Below are positions 34,993 to 48,308 of a stretch of DNA of 64,000 nucleotides, piece after piece. This stretch comes from Penelope pileata. Its lineage: Eukaryota; Chordata; Aves; Galliformes; Cracidae. The notes beneath the pieces were generated by a model. It saw only the letters and a list, made by a program, of their open reading frames with translations, had not been told where the DNA came from and ran no database searches. Position numbers and translations under genes: made by a program. The stretch is taken from assembly GCA_013396635.1 (NCBI GenBank), contig WBMW01000076.1, positions 1,156,121 through 1,220,120 of the forward strand. The letters run 5' to 3'. Numbering within the stretch: position 1 is the stretch's first letter; each line of letters opens with the position of its first letter.

Positions 34993-37989
34993 TCAGTGAA
35001 GCAGGCTGCAATGTATTTGCCAAACCACTCATCCAATGTTAACAGGAATGAGCATGGAATTAAATCAAAGAAACAGATGTGGCTGGGTAAAGCAGGTTTC
35101 CTTTTATGTGCCAAAAAATAGGAGCATGTTCATCTGTTTTGTAATTTGCCAATACTGTTTTACTTGGCTCAGTGGAAAACAACAATCAGACAAGCACTGT
35201 TCACAGACATTTATAGTCTGTGCCACTGGTTGAGAGCAGGGCTCTGTTCTTTAGAGCCCACTCACCTGTTTGAACATCCAAGGCCCAGACTTTGCTCGCC
35301 ACTAGGTTGTCTGAAGGTCAACAGCAACCTTTCCATCTTCCTGGATTACGGAAGGAGCTTCCAGTGGCTCCAGAGGACATTAATTTCAGTAGCTGTACAG
35401 TGCAGAAGCGCCAATGTACCACAGGCAAGGTTTAAAAGGGGAAAGGCCCCAGCCATACCTGTTTCTGCTGTTTCTGTTCCCTTTTTTCCTGAAAACACAG
35501 TGCAGCTGGGATTTTTAAAACAACAATAATAAAAAAGTTGGGATTGTTAAAATTGGATGTACAACAAGGGAAACCCATCTGATCCATATTTTTATATGAT
35601 GGCTGTCACATGTACAGCTTCCATTTTTTTGGGGTTTAATTCAGAATTGGCAGGACTGGCTTCTCCCTATAGAACCACAAAACTTGCCTGCTGAGTTTTT
35701 CTAAACCCTCCAAAACAAATATACAGCAAATCACCTTTTCTTTTTCTTTTGAGTATAAATCCAGCTGTTTTCTGCAGCAATGATTTCCAAAAGTCTTCAT
35801 TTCCACCAAAAAAAAGAAAAAAAGAATAATTGATCAATTTGCTTGATACAAGTGTAAAGCCAGTACATTAGAGCATACTTACAAGACTTTTTTTCCTTTT
35901 CTTCACTAATAACAATACTGTTGTGCTAAAATAAGTCCATTATTGCCTAGATTTTAGATTAGGAGTTTTAAGGAAAAGTGCTTTTGTTTAGTGCTGTTTT
36001 GCATCCAACAGGGCAAGCTCTATAGCCAATGTTTGCTGTTCCAGACCATATTTCAACACTGCATTATCTTACATTTTCAAAACTTTTGTCAGAAAGACTA
36101 AATGCAGAAGTATGAATATTATGGGGACACCACATGGAGTATATGCTAGTTGTGATATGTCTCTGCTACGCTGTGTTTTTTTGTATCATGAAGTTTTGGG
36201 CAATGATCATTGTCTCATAAATTATTCATGATCTCTCAGGTAAGATCAGCAGAGCTGATGGGCCTTTTGAAGTAAGTCAGGAATTTTCAGATGCGTTGTT
36301 AGTTCAGATCAACTTTTTGTAGATTATAAGGAAGAGAATGAGAGATACCTCCAGCTGTCATTGGTCAGCAGCTAAGAAATAATTTGATTTCCCACTTTAG
36401 AAACTGTACTATATAAGAGAACCTCCAAATACACATTTTGTTACGATATTTTATTCACGGAGCTATAACTCTTTACATATTTTCAGCATAATCTGAAACC
36501 TTTTCTTTCCACAACATAAAAAAAAAAGGTCAGCAGAACAGTAGTCCTATTCTGAACAAAGTGGTTGTTTTCAAGGTCTGCATGCAAACTTTGAATTGTT
36601 AAATATACTTACAATTTTCCAGTCCAGCAGGCATGGGAGTGTCCTCCTTGTCCCGCCTGTTAAATTTAGTCAGATGCTCTGAAAAGGGGAGCAGATTGTT
36701 CACCACTGGCAGGTAAAATCAGGAAATAAAAATATTGACTCAAGGCCTTTGCAGGACAATTAAACAGCTAATGAAAGGACTGAAGTTCCTGAAACCACAG
36801 CAGACAGGAAAGGACTGAGTGCCTCAGTTTGGCACTGTCTGAGTCCTGCTTCTGATACTGACATGCTTTGGCTGTGGATTTAATAGCAGTATGGTGGCAA
36901 AGCATCATGAGTAACAGGCAAAGGCTTCCTGAAGCATTTCTCATCCAAAACAGACATTTTATTCCCTATTTTTATTCTTCCAGACAGGATGTTAACATTG
37001 CATTACCTTTCCTTTGGACAATTTGTGGCAGAGAAGCTGAACACCAAGTGATCCAGGCAGAGCCATTCCTCTCACATCTTGGTCCACCTGCACAGATGCT
37101 TCCCTGACTGCCAAACATCTCTTCTGTGGCAAATGTGGGAAGAGGTCTGGATATGGAGGGCAGGATTAGTCTGTGCCAGAGCCCTCCTGGAAAGTAATGG
37201 TTCCTCACTGCCATCATTTTTCCAAATAAGCCAGAATAAGAAAGTTGAACACTGCACTCAACTGTCACAATCTCCCTCCTGGGCTTCTTTGCCAACATGT
37301 AGCATGTACAGTGCCCATGTGTTCCAGCCAGCAGAAGAGAACTGCAATGCTGGCCAAGGAGACATAGATGAGCATGAGGAAGCATCCTCCATCACACTTC
37401 TGAGATCATTAACCAGCTTGGCCTGCTCTGGCCCCTGGAGAGCAGTTATTAAGTCTCCGAGTTATGTGTTGGTCCTAGTAGCTCAGGGTTTTCTGATGGA
37501 TGCATTACGCTTCAAAACTCTGAAGATGCCCAAACAAGTTTACTACTATAGCATAACTCGGGATTTCATTTAACTCTTTTTGTCACACAAGTGAGAGATT
37601 CAGATATTACAGGCTACAGTCAGAGCTGTAGAGAATTAGTAGGAAATTCAAGGCAACTAAATTCACATCCAAAGACTCTGGGTTTCTGCTTTTCCTGCGG
37701 TTACCAGATGTAGGGACATGAGCTTCTGGGCTCCATGTTTCTGTTCTCTGCCAAGTTCCCCAATCCACCCATTTTCATCACAGAAAATCTGTGTTTTGGA
37801 AGAACTAGAAGAAGGTATAATCAGATGGGGATCATCTAATGCACAGTTTGCGATAACTCTATCAATATAGGGGGGCTACAATATGCCTGGAGAAGAGCAA
37901 ATACAGAAGAGCAAACAGATATATTTAAAAAACCTGAGTGCTGGGTGGCAGGAGAAGTGATCCAGCTAATCCCATGAGTGGAACTGCCA
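34992..37989. other. unannotated sequence
   Basis: No gene or element was recognised. The frames 37079-37573 (plus, 164 codons) and 36972-37385 (minus, 137 codons) overlap on opposite strands and show no known domain, so I treat both as chance. Confidence 0.5.
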
Positions 37990-38275
37990 GAGCTTACCTT
38001 GTTCAGTGAAGGCTAACAGGGGATACGTCAGTCCTGTGTAAATATACCAGGAGGATAAACATCAGGAAGGGAAAAGAGCTACTAAAGCTAAGGGACAATA
38101 TTGGCTCAGAAGGAAATGGTTATAAACTGATCATGAATAAATTGAAATTAGAAGCCAGAAGCAATTTTCTCACCATCACAGCGAGGCTCTGGAGCAGCCT
38201 GCTGGTAGGAGAAGTAGACATCAACTATCTTTCACAGAATAGAGCTCAAGAAAGGCAATATATGACATGACATGA
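37990..38275 (+). mobile_element. ancient CR1/L3-like retrotransposon fragment
   Basis: The plus strand, read with small frame corrections, gives an IYQEDKHQEG-like stretch followed by GNGYKLIMNKLKLEARSNF and LTITARLWSSLLVGEV. This is the C-terminal domain shared by CR1 and L3 ORF2 proteins (GN..KL..LE.R..F.T.R...WN.LP.EV). Wording differs clearly from the bird CR1 copies elsewhere in the window, so it is an old family copy, perhaps predating birds. The edges are fuzzy and no 3' tail is clear. Confidence 0.7.
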
Positions 38276-41200
38276 CAGCCTGCTGTAGCAGAAGGAGGGA
38301 TTGCTGTTAGGATTGATGTGTTCATAAGTGATGAGGAGCAATCACTGGAAAAAGTCTGTTATCTCAGATGGAGACTGTCTTGCACACAGATGTTTGCTGT
38401 GAATGTTAATGCCATGCTTACAGGGTTATCTCTCTGACTGAAACCCTAACTCACTCCTGTTGCTATCACCACACATGCTGCAATGTGCCTTGCAGCACAG
38501 CGTGGGGCTGCCCTAGCAGAAGCTGGCCTAGACAGCTTGACCTTGCTGTGCCAGGGAGGCTGAACCCATGAGGATATTAAGATTTATTCCTGGCATAAAG
38601 TGAATGCTGAACGTTTTTTTGGGACAGGGAACTGGGAGGGAGAATATTTCTGACTTAATCACATCCACGGCATTCTAGATACTTACATGATTGCCTGGAA
38701 CTACACTGACACCCTTTTCATGACAGGCATGATGATTTAGTAACCTGACAGAAGATTAGGCATAATGTGGCACAACTCACTGGGTTTTGTCGCTCTCTGT
38801 GCAGCAAGGGAAACTGAGTGGTCCTGTGGGTCTTGATAGTCCTGTTGAATGGACAGAAGGGATTCCTCCTTACTTCTGTTTCTTGAGCCCTCATTTCAAA
38901 ATTGGGATGCCTTTAGCCAGATGTTTCCTACTGAATCAAGAACATCTTACTCTCATATATTTATTTGATGGAGGATTTATTTGACAGAAGGATCCTATAG
39001 ATACGTCCGTATCAACCATTTTCAGAACAGGGATTAATTACCAACTGTTAGCTTTAAAAAATGCAGTTTCCAGAGGGCTTCTGTGTCATAAACACAGTGA
39101 ATAGTTAACATGTGTACTGAGGATCTGCTGCTTACCTGAAGAATAAGCATGTTTGCGTAAGGAAAAGAGCTTGCTAAGGGTGGCTAAGAGCAAATACAGC
39201 TTTTCTTAGAACTCAGACATCTCACATGGTTGTTCTAATCCACATTTTCTATCAGTTTTCATTGCAGGGGGTGAAACTCCCCATTCTGGCCTGTTTGTTT
39301 TGTCGTGATATTAATCCTCATGTTGTGTGTCTAAAGAAACATTGATGACTGCTATATGTCTGAAAGCATAAACTCTATTTACATTTGTAAATCACCCTTA
39401 CTACTACATGAGTGCTAGCTGCAGACATTTTTTTTCCTTTTTAAATTAATCAGCATGGCAAGGAGATAGAGTGGAAGAGGCCAGAAGTAACAGACCAGTG
39501 TTTATTTGCACTGACATCTGAGATTCTCTTAAAATGTTTTTAGATATTATGTGAAGAAATGCAGGAATAGAGATTGTTTGGATCTTGTATTACTTTTTTC
39601 CTGTTGTGAGTTTTGTGTTATCAGACAGATGCAGAATTTATATTGTTGAAAATTACTTCAATGATGACCCACATATAACTGATTTTGAGATGTTATCCAC
39701 TTTCGACCGAGAAGAAAAAGAATTGATTTTGTTTTGGTTTGGATTATGTTTTTTCTGAGATTACTGGAGAGAAATAAAAATATTATGCTTTATCCATAAT
39801 GACACGTAATATCTTTTTGAAGTAGTGAATGAATAGCTTAATCACTAATAATGAAAGAAAAGACAAAGATGCCTTTAGAGAAATGTTTGAACTTCCTCTG
39901 ATATTAAGTCTTGACAGCTGCTTCACATTTTTCTTCTAGAAGAGAACCTTCATGCATCACTTGTAGCTGGCATGAATATCAGTTCATCATGCTGCTTCTT
40001 TACATATTACCTTCATTCTTTATCAGTTATAGACGACTCAACTCATTCATATATTTCAGGAAAACCACAGAACTGTTCTTCTGTATTGCAAAAAAAAAGA
40101 AGAAAATAACTTTCTATGTCAAAGAAATAACGTTTGCAATGGTAAGCAGATCTACTGAGCTGGGTGGGAGTGTTACAATAAAGTAGTCTTATCAAAATAA
40201 TCTGAACAAAATATTTCCGCAACATTTTCTTTAAAGTAGAAATTTCCCTTTAGCATAGGTACATGTATGTGATATATTTAACTGCATGGAGTCACTTACA
40301 AAACAGTCTGAATCTCATGCTATTTTCCATATCCGATTCTTTTTTTTCAATCATTTATCCCCGAGAGTTTGACAATGTAAGAGATTGAAGCATGTTGCTG
40401 TGAGAATCGATGGGCAGAAGCCACATAAAAAAACTAACCATGTGAAAAATAAGTGAAAAATCTAGCTTGGTAAAGCTGGCTAGAAGTAGGTAGGCCATAG
40501 GCATCTGTGGGCGTCTAACTGCAGAACTGAGTTTGGGCGATGAGTGTCTCAGTGCATCCATCTACCAGAGGTGTTGGGCCCTGCTCCCTTACAGTGCCAG
40601 AGGAGGGAACTGGGCACAACACCCAGGTTATCCATAACGTGTAGGTTGTCCTGTTTTAGCTTCGGTTGCCCATGTTTTTGTTTTCTATTTTTCATTTTGA
40701 TCATTCAGTTGAGTTGGAGTAACATCAGGTTTTGGCTAGTACTCCTAAATTATTAAGCTTAGGACAGGAAGTCCTAGCCAGTGTTTACTCAAATAAAACC
40801 ATCACTAAAGTCAAAGAATGAGTAAAAAAAAAAATAGAGGTTTTGAAATTAGGTTAGTGAAAAAGCACCTGCATTCGTTGCAGTGCCTTTGGACAATTTA
40901 TTTTCAGTAATGTATTGCCTCTAGCTTTGCCTAAGCCCCTGGGACTTCTGCTGTAACATTTCTTCCTGGGCCTTACATCTCCATAATCAGAAAAGAGTAT
41001 GAGATTTGCCTCTTGCTCATGAACAGTTACTGAATGATATCAATTTGTCACATTGTATTGCAAGGAAAACGTGCTTCTGTGTTGGAGGACTTCTGCAGCA
41101 GAGATTAGTTTGGTCCCCTGCAAGCTGTCTTGACAGATAACAATGAAGTCACTTGTCTACACTCTTCTACTCAATGTAGTGGTATTTAACAATAAAGAAA

Positions 41201-44200
41201 AAAAGTCAAGTAAGTTACCATAAGAATGGCTAGATCTAAACCTTGACTACAAGAATTCAGAATTTGCAGCTTCTTTTTTCTTTGATCTTACCTTTGTGAA
41301 GAAAAAGATATCCAGCCCTAAATGAAAACATGGCCTGGACTATGAAATGCCAAATACAACAAAAGAAATGTTTTCCTTTTCTCTGCCTTTTCCTCCAATA
41401 ACAATCCCCCATTGAAAAGTGCGATTTGCCATTGGTTACATTTCAGAGTGCTATTCAACTATGAAAGGGATCTCAGTATTCTTAAATGGATGAAAATTTT
41501 CCATTGCAATGGACACTTATCAACTTTTACTGTTTGTTTTGGTTCAGCTTTAACACAGGTTGCCCTGTACAGCTCAGTTCACCTGATAATGACAAAAAAG
41601 AGAGACAGGGAAAAGGAGAACTGACATGAAAGCTTTCTAAAGCCAGGATGTAGTAAATGTAACAAATACTTTTCTGACACATGGATGTTTAATATTTTCC
41701 AAGTATGAAAAACAATATCCACTGGTATTGTACACTGATGTATGCCCACGGCACTACTCCAGCGGCTAACCCTATCTTACTATAGAACAAAGTTTGCTAT
41801 AGTAAACTATATTTTGAATTTTGATATGTCTAGCAAAGTTACCTCATCTAAAGGTTCCAGTGAGCCCTCAAGCTAAACAAGCTGCCAAATAGCAGCTATA
41901 GAATATGTGCAGTAAAATCTTGAAGTAGTCCTACGTTCATTTGCGTCATAGGCGTCTCAACCTATTTTTTCCACACAGGTAAGAACTTCACATCTATCTG
42001 TAAAATCCTAGCAAACTACAGACTATTCACAGTGCTTCAACATCAATTTAAACGAAGATTAAACAACTACTTTGCACAGAAAATGATGTAGTGATTAATA
42101 GCAATTAATGTAAAATAGCCTATTAGGCTACAGTATTTTTTACTTGTATGGAATGAAGTGAAACTAGCAAAGAAAGGATTTTTGACTATTTCATATCTGA
42201 GAACATACAATAAAATTGCAGTGTATGTTAAATTGAAGAATTTTCTGGAGGACTGGTTACGTTTTAACTGCTGGAGAGAGCCAAAGAAATAACTGCTTTT
42301 TAGGTAGATGAGCAGTGTAGGAAAAATATGGAAAAAAGATCATGTAGGTTGTTTGCATATCACTCTAAAATAAAACACTGTTATAGTCTATTTTATTCCA
42401 CTTGTAGCTGGAAGCGGATCATGGCTTCCTGTAGATGGCAGAACTTCAGCACAGGTGAATGGAAACTGCATTTTGCAGGGTGACTAATTCTCCTCACTTT
42501 AAGATGAAATGAATGATCCTCTGAAGATATCTATCTTTTCCCCTGATTATTGGCAAAACCTTTTGATGTCATTTTTTCTTATCTGTTTATAGAACTTCGG
42601 GCACAACCAAGTTCTGGTAATACTTCAGGCTCTGAAAAAGTGAGAAAATGCTGCTATATGACTGAGGTGGTGATAAGGCTGCCTGTCATCTGACTAAATT
42701 AACTTGGAGCTATGAGACATTGCAGTAGCACCAGAACAGTCTGTACAGGAGCAGCGGGAAGCCCATCACCATGCGTATGTTGTCTCTAAGTGCTATACAC
42801 ATCTGCAGTGTCCTGGGCCATTTGGCAGGGACATCTGGGCAGCTTGGGCTGTAGTAGGCAGCCTCTGGAGCTTACTGAGGCACATGCTTCTACCTGGGCT
42901 CAATGGAGCCACCAGCATCCATCAGGCCTCCCAGAGAGGTTCAAGCTAAAATACTGATTTTTCTGGTAGCATTTAACCTCTAGTTTCTAAGCATGTTCTC
43001 TGGCACTCCTAATGTACTCTGTGGGCTGCATCTTTGTTAGGAGACAGGAACATGCTTCTCTTTTTCCAATGTAGCAACAATATATGTTAAATTGGAATTG
43101 CTGTAATCATTCTGCCTCCTGTCCCACGCCAATAGCTCTTGGCTAACAAACACATGGCTTCTTTCAGTGGTTCTTCAGTCACTGCACTGTTAAAATGTGT
43201 TGAACAAATAATATTTTCCATGAAAATGAAGTTCTGTCAGAGGGTTAGATTAGAGTGCTAGATCATAGCTAGGTCAAAAGCAGATGTACCAGCAGAGCCC
43301 ATTTCTCTTCTAATGTCTGTTCCTGGGAGTACTTCCTCTGACTTATTCCATTTTAAATGAAGTGGGGTCAAATAAAGTGTCAGTATGCAGTGGACATGGT
43401 GGTTTGCCAGATTGTGAACTCAGACAATGGCTCACTCAGGATACAAGAAGTGAGAATGAGTTTGGATATTTTCTTCAAACAAAATATAAGAACAAAAGAG
43501 TAGCTCTAGCAAATCAGTCCTCTTTCTGACAGAGGCTGGTGAAATGTATAAAAAGCAAGGTATACAGTGTTTCTTCAGTCTCTCAAACTCAACTTGGACA
43601 TCTTCCTGTTGTGGTTAGCAGTAACATTCCATGCCATTAAATTAGGGAAGAGGAATACAAGACAAATTGGGTTGAATCAGAAAGGTCTCACAGAGTACGC
43701 CATTTTGTAACATCACGAGCTGTTTTAAAATACTCTTTCAATTTAGGTGATTGACTACGGATTTTGGGCAAAAAATCCCCACTCTCTGGTAGATATACCT
43801 AAGCTGAGAGAAAGGAATATACTTGTTGGAAGTCATGTAAGAACTGTAATATATCTGCCGCTTCAAACAGTGTCATGAGTCCTTTATTCAGAGGACTTAA
43901 TTGAAAGCATCTCTGTAATGGTCTGAGCAGGACTTGCCAATAGATCAGACAACACAACTAGAAGACAAGGCTGAAGACTTTAAATTCTCTAGCTGTCTAT
44001 CTTACAATTAAGAAAAGACAAAGACAAGGAGAAAGGTATTGCTCACCTGTGAATTAATTTCTCCCAGACCACAAAGATGTTCAGCTTCAAATCACATACG
44101 GCACCAATGCCTTCCTCAGCAAAAGTAAATGGAAATAGTTCTCTGTTACAGGATGGTTTCAGTTTTGTACAGATAGGTTACAGACTTACTGCTATTTTAT

Positions 44201-44855
44201 TTGAAGAGGGAAAAATTGTAGTACCTTTTGGAGACAGGACAATGCAATTGCATGATAATTCCGTTTGTGGAGTGACAAAACCAGCTGCAAATGTTCTTAA
44301 ACTGTTTTGATCTTTTCACCAACAGTGTTGCACAGTAGCTACTGATTTCTTAATGATGAGATTTTACATGCACTTTGCAGTACCTTGCCACAGATGTAAA
44401 TATGAAGCAATTTTCTACATTGGGAAAATCAACCTCTTAACCTTTCCTACAAAATCAAAATTTGTTTTACAAAGAAAATTGCAAGAAATATATCTACCCT
44501 GAAACCTCATTAAATGTTCATTTTGATGGGGTCAAGAAAGTATCTGACAGCTGTATATTTGCTTACAATGTAGCTACAGCAGAACATAAATACAGTCTAA
44601 AGGTTTTCCAGGCTTCAACAAGGGGAAAGAATCAAAAAGCTAGGGAGAAGGTTCAGGAGGAGAAGTTACTTGAATTTTACCTGGTTTTCACTTTCTAGTA
44701 GGAATGGAAAGTCTCTGAATTGATAAATGCTGTAAATTGGTGACATTTTTTAAATATTATAGCACAGATATTTATATACTACTTCAGAGCTACATTGACT
44801 CTCAGATTCTAGGGAAAAACATTTATCAATTTCAACAGTCATTGTTCTGATATGC
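38276..44855. other. unannotated AT-rich sequence
   Basis: No gene, RNA or element was recognised in ~6.6 kb. Frames are all under 95 codons. A-rich patches occur near 40091 and 40824, with no attached element body. Confidence 0.5.
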
Positions 44856-45396
44856 AAGAGTAGCTCTGAAAGTAATGTTTCCTGTTTTATTATGTTGGCC
44901 CACAACATCAGAGGCGGATGTCAGTGGTGTGGCAGTAGAGGCTGAACCTTCCCACCAATATTCCATTCCATGTTGTTGCTGTGTGACAGATGGCAGCAGA
45001 GGAGCACTCTGACACAACGGCGTCTGAAATGGAAGTGCGGATGAAGCAAGGGTGTGGAACTGAATTCTGCCATGCAAGGGAAAAATGGCATGTATTGACA
45101 TTCATCAATGCTGAACATTTATGGAGATCAAACAGTGCATGTGAGCACAGTGAGGCAATGGTGGTGCGTTTCAGCAGTGGCAACAGCAGTAGTGGATCAC
45201 CTCCACAGGGGCAGATTTTTATGAGCACAGCATGCAGGCTCTTATTCATCTCTGATGAAAATGCAAACCTAATGTGGTGACTATGCTGAAAAACAGTGTT
45301 TTATAGCTGAGAATTTGTTTGACCAAATAGTGTTATTGTGCTCTTTATTGCAGTTTGCATGGAAATAAATAGGAGGTATTGCTTTTGGAATGACCG
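44856..45396 (+). mobile_element. Galluhop-type mariner, internally deleted non-autonomous copy
   Basis: The left end (AGTAGCTCTGAAAGTAATG at about 44858) and the reverse complement of the right end (GGTCATTCCAAAAGCAATACC) are similar terminal inverted repeats typical of bird Galluhop mariner. Mariners move by cut-and-paste into TA sites. Between the ends lie the transposase start (from about 45032) and, directly after, the transposase C-terminal part and 3' end. The whole is ~540 bp against roughly 1.2-1.3 kb for a full element, so the central catalytic (DD34D) region is missing. It cannot make transposase but could once have been mobilised in trans. Confidence 0.85.
44990..45280 (+). pseudogene. 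mariner transposase remnant (N-terminus joined to shifted C-terminus)
   Basis: The frame contains MEVRMKQGCGTEFCHA and VVRFSSGNSSSGSPP, the N-terminal DNA-binding segment of Galluhop transposase, starting at 45032. The first 14 codons are extra upstream sequence. The next portion, QIFMSTACRLLFISDENA, is the C-terminal coding region read in the wrong frame. In the other frame it reads like MQALIHL, corresponding to a mariner C-terminus. The catalytic core is absent, so no active enzyme is possible. Confidence 0.75.
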
Positions 45397-45532
45397 ATGT
45401 ATACACACAAACCTACACGTAAATATACTTATATATATACACAAATATATTCCACTAAGTACTCTTTGCTTATATAACCTGTGATCTACATGCAAAAACA
45501 ATGCAGAACATCAACAGTTCATTGTGATTGTA
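45397..45532. other. short AT-rich spacer
   Basis: It contains a TATA-rich microsatellite-like patch (ACTTATATATATACACAAATATA at about 45427) between the mariner and the next CR1. Nothing else is visible. Confidence 0.6.
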
Positions 45533-45908
45533 ATCACAGAATCACAAAATTACAGAATCACAGGGGCTGGAACGGACCTCTGGAGATCACCTAGTCCAAC
45601 CCCCGTGCTGAAGCAGATTCCCGACAGTAGGTTACACAGGGAAGTGTCCAGACAGGTTTTGAATAACTCCAGAGAGGAAGACTCCACAACCTCTCTGGGC
45701 AGCCTGTTCCAGTGCTCTCTCACCCTTAAAACATAGAAATGAAACACGAGTGTTCCTGTATTCCAGTGTGTGCCCATTGCCCCTTGTCCTGTCACTGGGC
45801 ACCACCAAAAAGAGTCTGGCCCCATACAGTTCACTCCTGCACTTTAGGTATCTATAAGAATTGATAAGATTCCCTCTCAGTCTTCTCCAGGCTAAACAGC
45901 CCCAGGCT
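45533..45908 (-). mobile_element. CR1 retrotransposon 3' end
   Basis: It begins with ATCACAGAATCACAAAATTACAG tail units, then GGACCTCTGGAGATCACCTAG. The ACCTCTCTGGGCAGCCTGTTC block near 45690 is the antisense of HWNRLPREVVES, and the 45550-45834 minus frame spells REHWNRLPREVVESSSLELFK. The wording is close to the younger CR1 at 14156-16365, including the same CACAGAAT tail variant, so the two belong to one subfamily. It is 5'-truncated at about 45908. Confidence 0.93.
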
Positions 45909-46986
45909 ATGTGAAAGCAAACATGAATTCAAAACAGAATTATTCCTCTAGAGCACCTGTGTTCGAACAGGGGCAAAGTCAGAGGGGCCAACGTACTTAA
46001 GCTGATTTGGCTCTGAGAGAAGTCAAATTGGAGCAAGAGCCAGGAAATTGACTTGTTGAGGTAGAAGGTTAATAAATTATGGATCACAAAGTGACCAAAT
46101 AGCTCAGACAGCTCCAAAGAAATGAGAAAGAGCCACATGTAAATATGTAGATATGTTAAATATATGAAATATTTTAGGATATTTGTGTCTGGGAGTAGGT
46201 AAATTACTTTTAAAGTTTCTGGGAGAACAGAGCTGGAAGTTCTCCCTTAATGTACCATGGGATATTGTGGGAGTTTTGAAAATAAGCATGAAGCAGTTAT
46301 GGCAGCTCATCTCATGGGTGGTAACTTAAACTTTTGTGTTCAAAGTCAAGAACATGTCCCTAACCAACTCCTGTAAGGGGCTTAATTTAACCACAAATGA
46401 CATTCTGACCAAAGCTTAGTAACATATCAAATAAATTCAAGACTGTTCAAACAGGAATCACAAAGATGGCATTTGTTTCCTTACAAGTTTGCATCTCGTG
46501 CTCTGCTAAACAAGATGTAATTTAGCAGTCCCAAAGCAGATGCAGAGCTTCCCTGAGGACAGAAGTTTGTGGTTCTCTGCAGGTCATAATGCAGAAATGA
46601 AGCAACCTGTGCTTGGAACCAACCACTGAGGGATGAGTGCTCCACAAGAAGACGGACTGAACCAAAATGATAGTACAGACATGCATGTCATGCGCTGTTC
46701 TTCACAAAAGATATAGAGATATTAGACGGGGCACAGAATATGCACCCTGATTTATCCTGGGTTTCAAAAAGATACTAGAATATTACAATTCTGAAGAAAC
46801 TATGTCTTCTAAAATGCCTTAAGAGATAATATGATCACAATTCAGAAACTTTTACACAGGGAACTATTTTCTGAAAATAAAAGATTATTGAAATCCACAG
46901 TAGAAGGCTCATTGCCATCCAGAGGCCTGAAACTAAAGGTAGACTTGGAAGTGAAGATGATTAAATACTGAAAAAAATTTGAAGCG
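45909..46986. other. unannotated sequence
   Basis: Nothing recognisable is seen in ~1.1 kb between a CR1 and an LTR fragment. Confidence 0.6.
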
Positions 46987-47082
46987 TGTCTTAGTTTCTA
47001 ACTGAAACTTTCTCTCAGTGTCTGCTACAAAGCTGTGTTTTGGTTCTAGAAAGAAAACATGGCTGATAACACCCGGCAGCGC
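46987..47082 (+). mobile_element. ERV LTR 5' fragment cut off at N
   Basis: It starts TGTCTTAGTTTCTAACTG and runs through GTGTCTGCTACAAAGCTGTG and GATAACACCCGGCAGCGC to the N at 47083. It follows the 5' end of the LTR at 51999-52522 almost word for word. Similarity stops at the N. The remaining ~420 bp of LTR is missing, and the possible target site AAGCG does not recur just downstream. Confidence 0.82.
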
Positions 47083-47083
47083 N
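47083..47083. other. ambiguous base N at LTR edge
   Basis: The second of only two N bases in the window, again exactly where LTR similarity ends. It probably marks unresolved or collapsed sequence. Confidence 0.6.
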
Positions 47084-47131
47084 TCTGCCTTTAAATCAAG
47101 ATATCTGTCTTGATCAAAATGAAGAAATATC

Positions 47132-47149
47132 TTTTTTTTTTTTTTTTTT
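47132..47149. repeat. poly(T) tract
   Basis: Eighteen consecutive T, 48 bp after the N at 47083. Confidence 0.9.
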
Positions 47150-48308
47150 CTGTAAGGTGTATTACAGTTGAAAGGGGAACTAGAGTAATTGCAAAAAGAG
47201 TTGAGCTAGGTTCTTTGTTGCTTGTTAGAAGATGAGATTAAATGATAATTGCATTATTTTGGTCCTTAACAGTGAATAATCCTTCTGCTTTTAGATGTGC
47301 CAGTAGGTGTTATTTTCTGCTGAACACTTTAATTAGAAAATGGAAACAAAAAAGCCCAACAACATTCCATTATTATTATGGATCAAATATAACTGCTGGT
47401 GTGATTTAAAGGTACAAAGAGTTTTGAACATGTGAATGAGGAGATTACTAAGAAGCCTGAAATAATAGAAGATGAAAAATGACAAGTGCGAACTGAATGG
47501 AATGGGTTTATTTAGAATAATTTCAAATAACTCATGAAGTTGTTAAATAAAATATGCTCTTGGTAAATAATAATTGTCACTTTCAAGAGTTACTGCAGAG
47601 AAACAGAGAAATGAGAGGAGCAGCAAAACCACATGAAGAACAATTTGGAACCTGAATATACAGGGAAGAATGGTGGATGTTTTTCTAAGTTTGGTGTTTT
47701 TCCTGGGATGAGGGATTTTCTGGAATTCAGAATTGTGTGGGCAACAGCAAAAGCACTTATAAATATTATAAGCTTGTAAATTTGACATGGCATTCTGTCC
47801 AGAGAAAATATTTCTGAGATATCGTGGAATTAGAAACAGAAAAAAGAGGTTTTCACAGATATTTTCATGAGTTCACTCAGTTCAGGAGACATTCCTGAGG
47901 ACTGATCACAAGAACAGAATAACTTATAAAGATCACAGGAATACAGGAAATAGGACAAAGACTGGCTGATATCATGTGTAAGAAAAAAGAAGTATTTTAA
48001 AGAGGTTGAACGTAGAAACATTTGTAAAAGCAGAGTGTGAAGGGGCACCGCCAACTTCATTTTCAGGAAAAGAAGGCTATGCTTCATTAACTTGACAGAA
48101 CCATTAGAAGCTCATTGTTGCTAAGAAAGAAAAAAGGTGAGAAAGAACATGGTCTGTATTTAAGATTTTGAGCAGAAGGACTGCCATGTAACCCATCTGA
48201 GGTTGGCTTACGGCATGTAAAACTGTGGAACAGAACAGACGGCGGGCCAGATTGGAAATCTGGCAAAATTAGGAGGTAGTATCACACAGATTGACTTCCC
48301 TTCACGAT

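Noticed and set aside
36830..36885. MIR-like words (GTCCTGCTTCTGATACTGACATGC)
   Set aside because: Only ~40 bp, and the CCTCAGTTT part lies on the wrong side. Too short to call without a profile search.
37079..37573. 164-codon plus frame overlapping a 137-codon minus frame
   Set aside because: Neither strand yields a known domain, and opposite-strand openness is typical of chance.
44832..45249. Minus-strand frames of 65-113 codons over the mariner
   Set aside because: Shadows of the Galluhop copy; the transposase remnant is on the plus strand.
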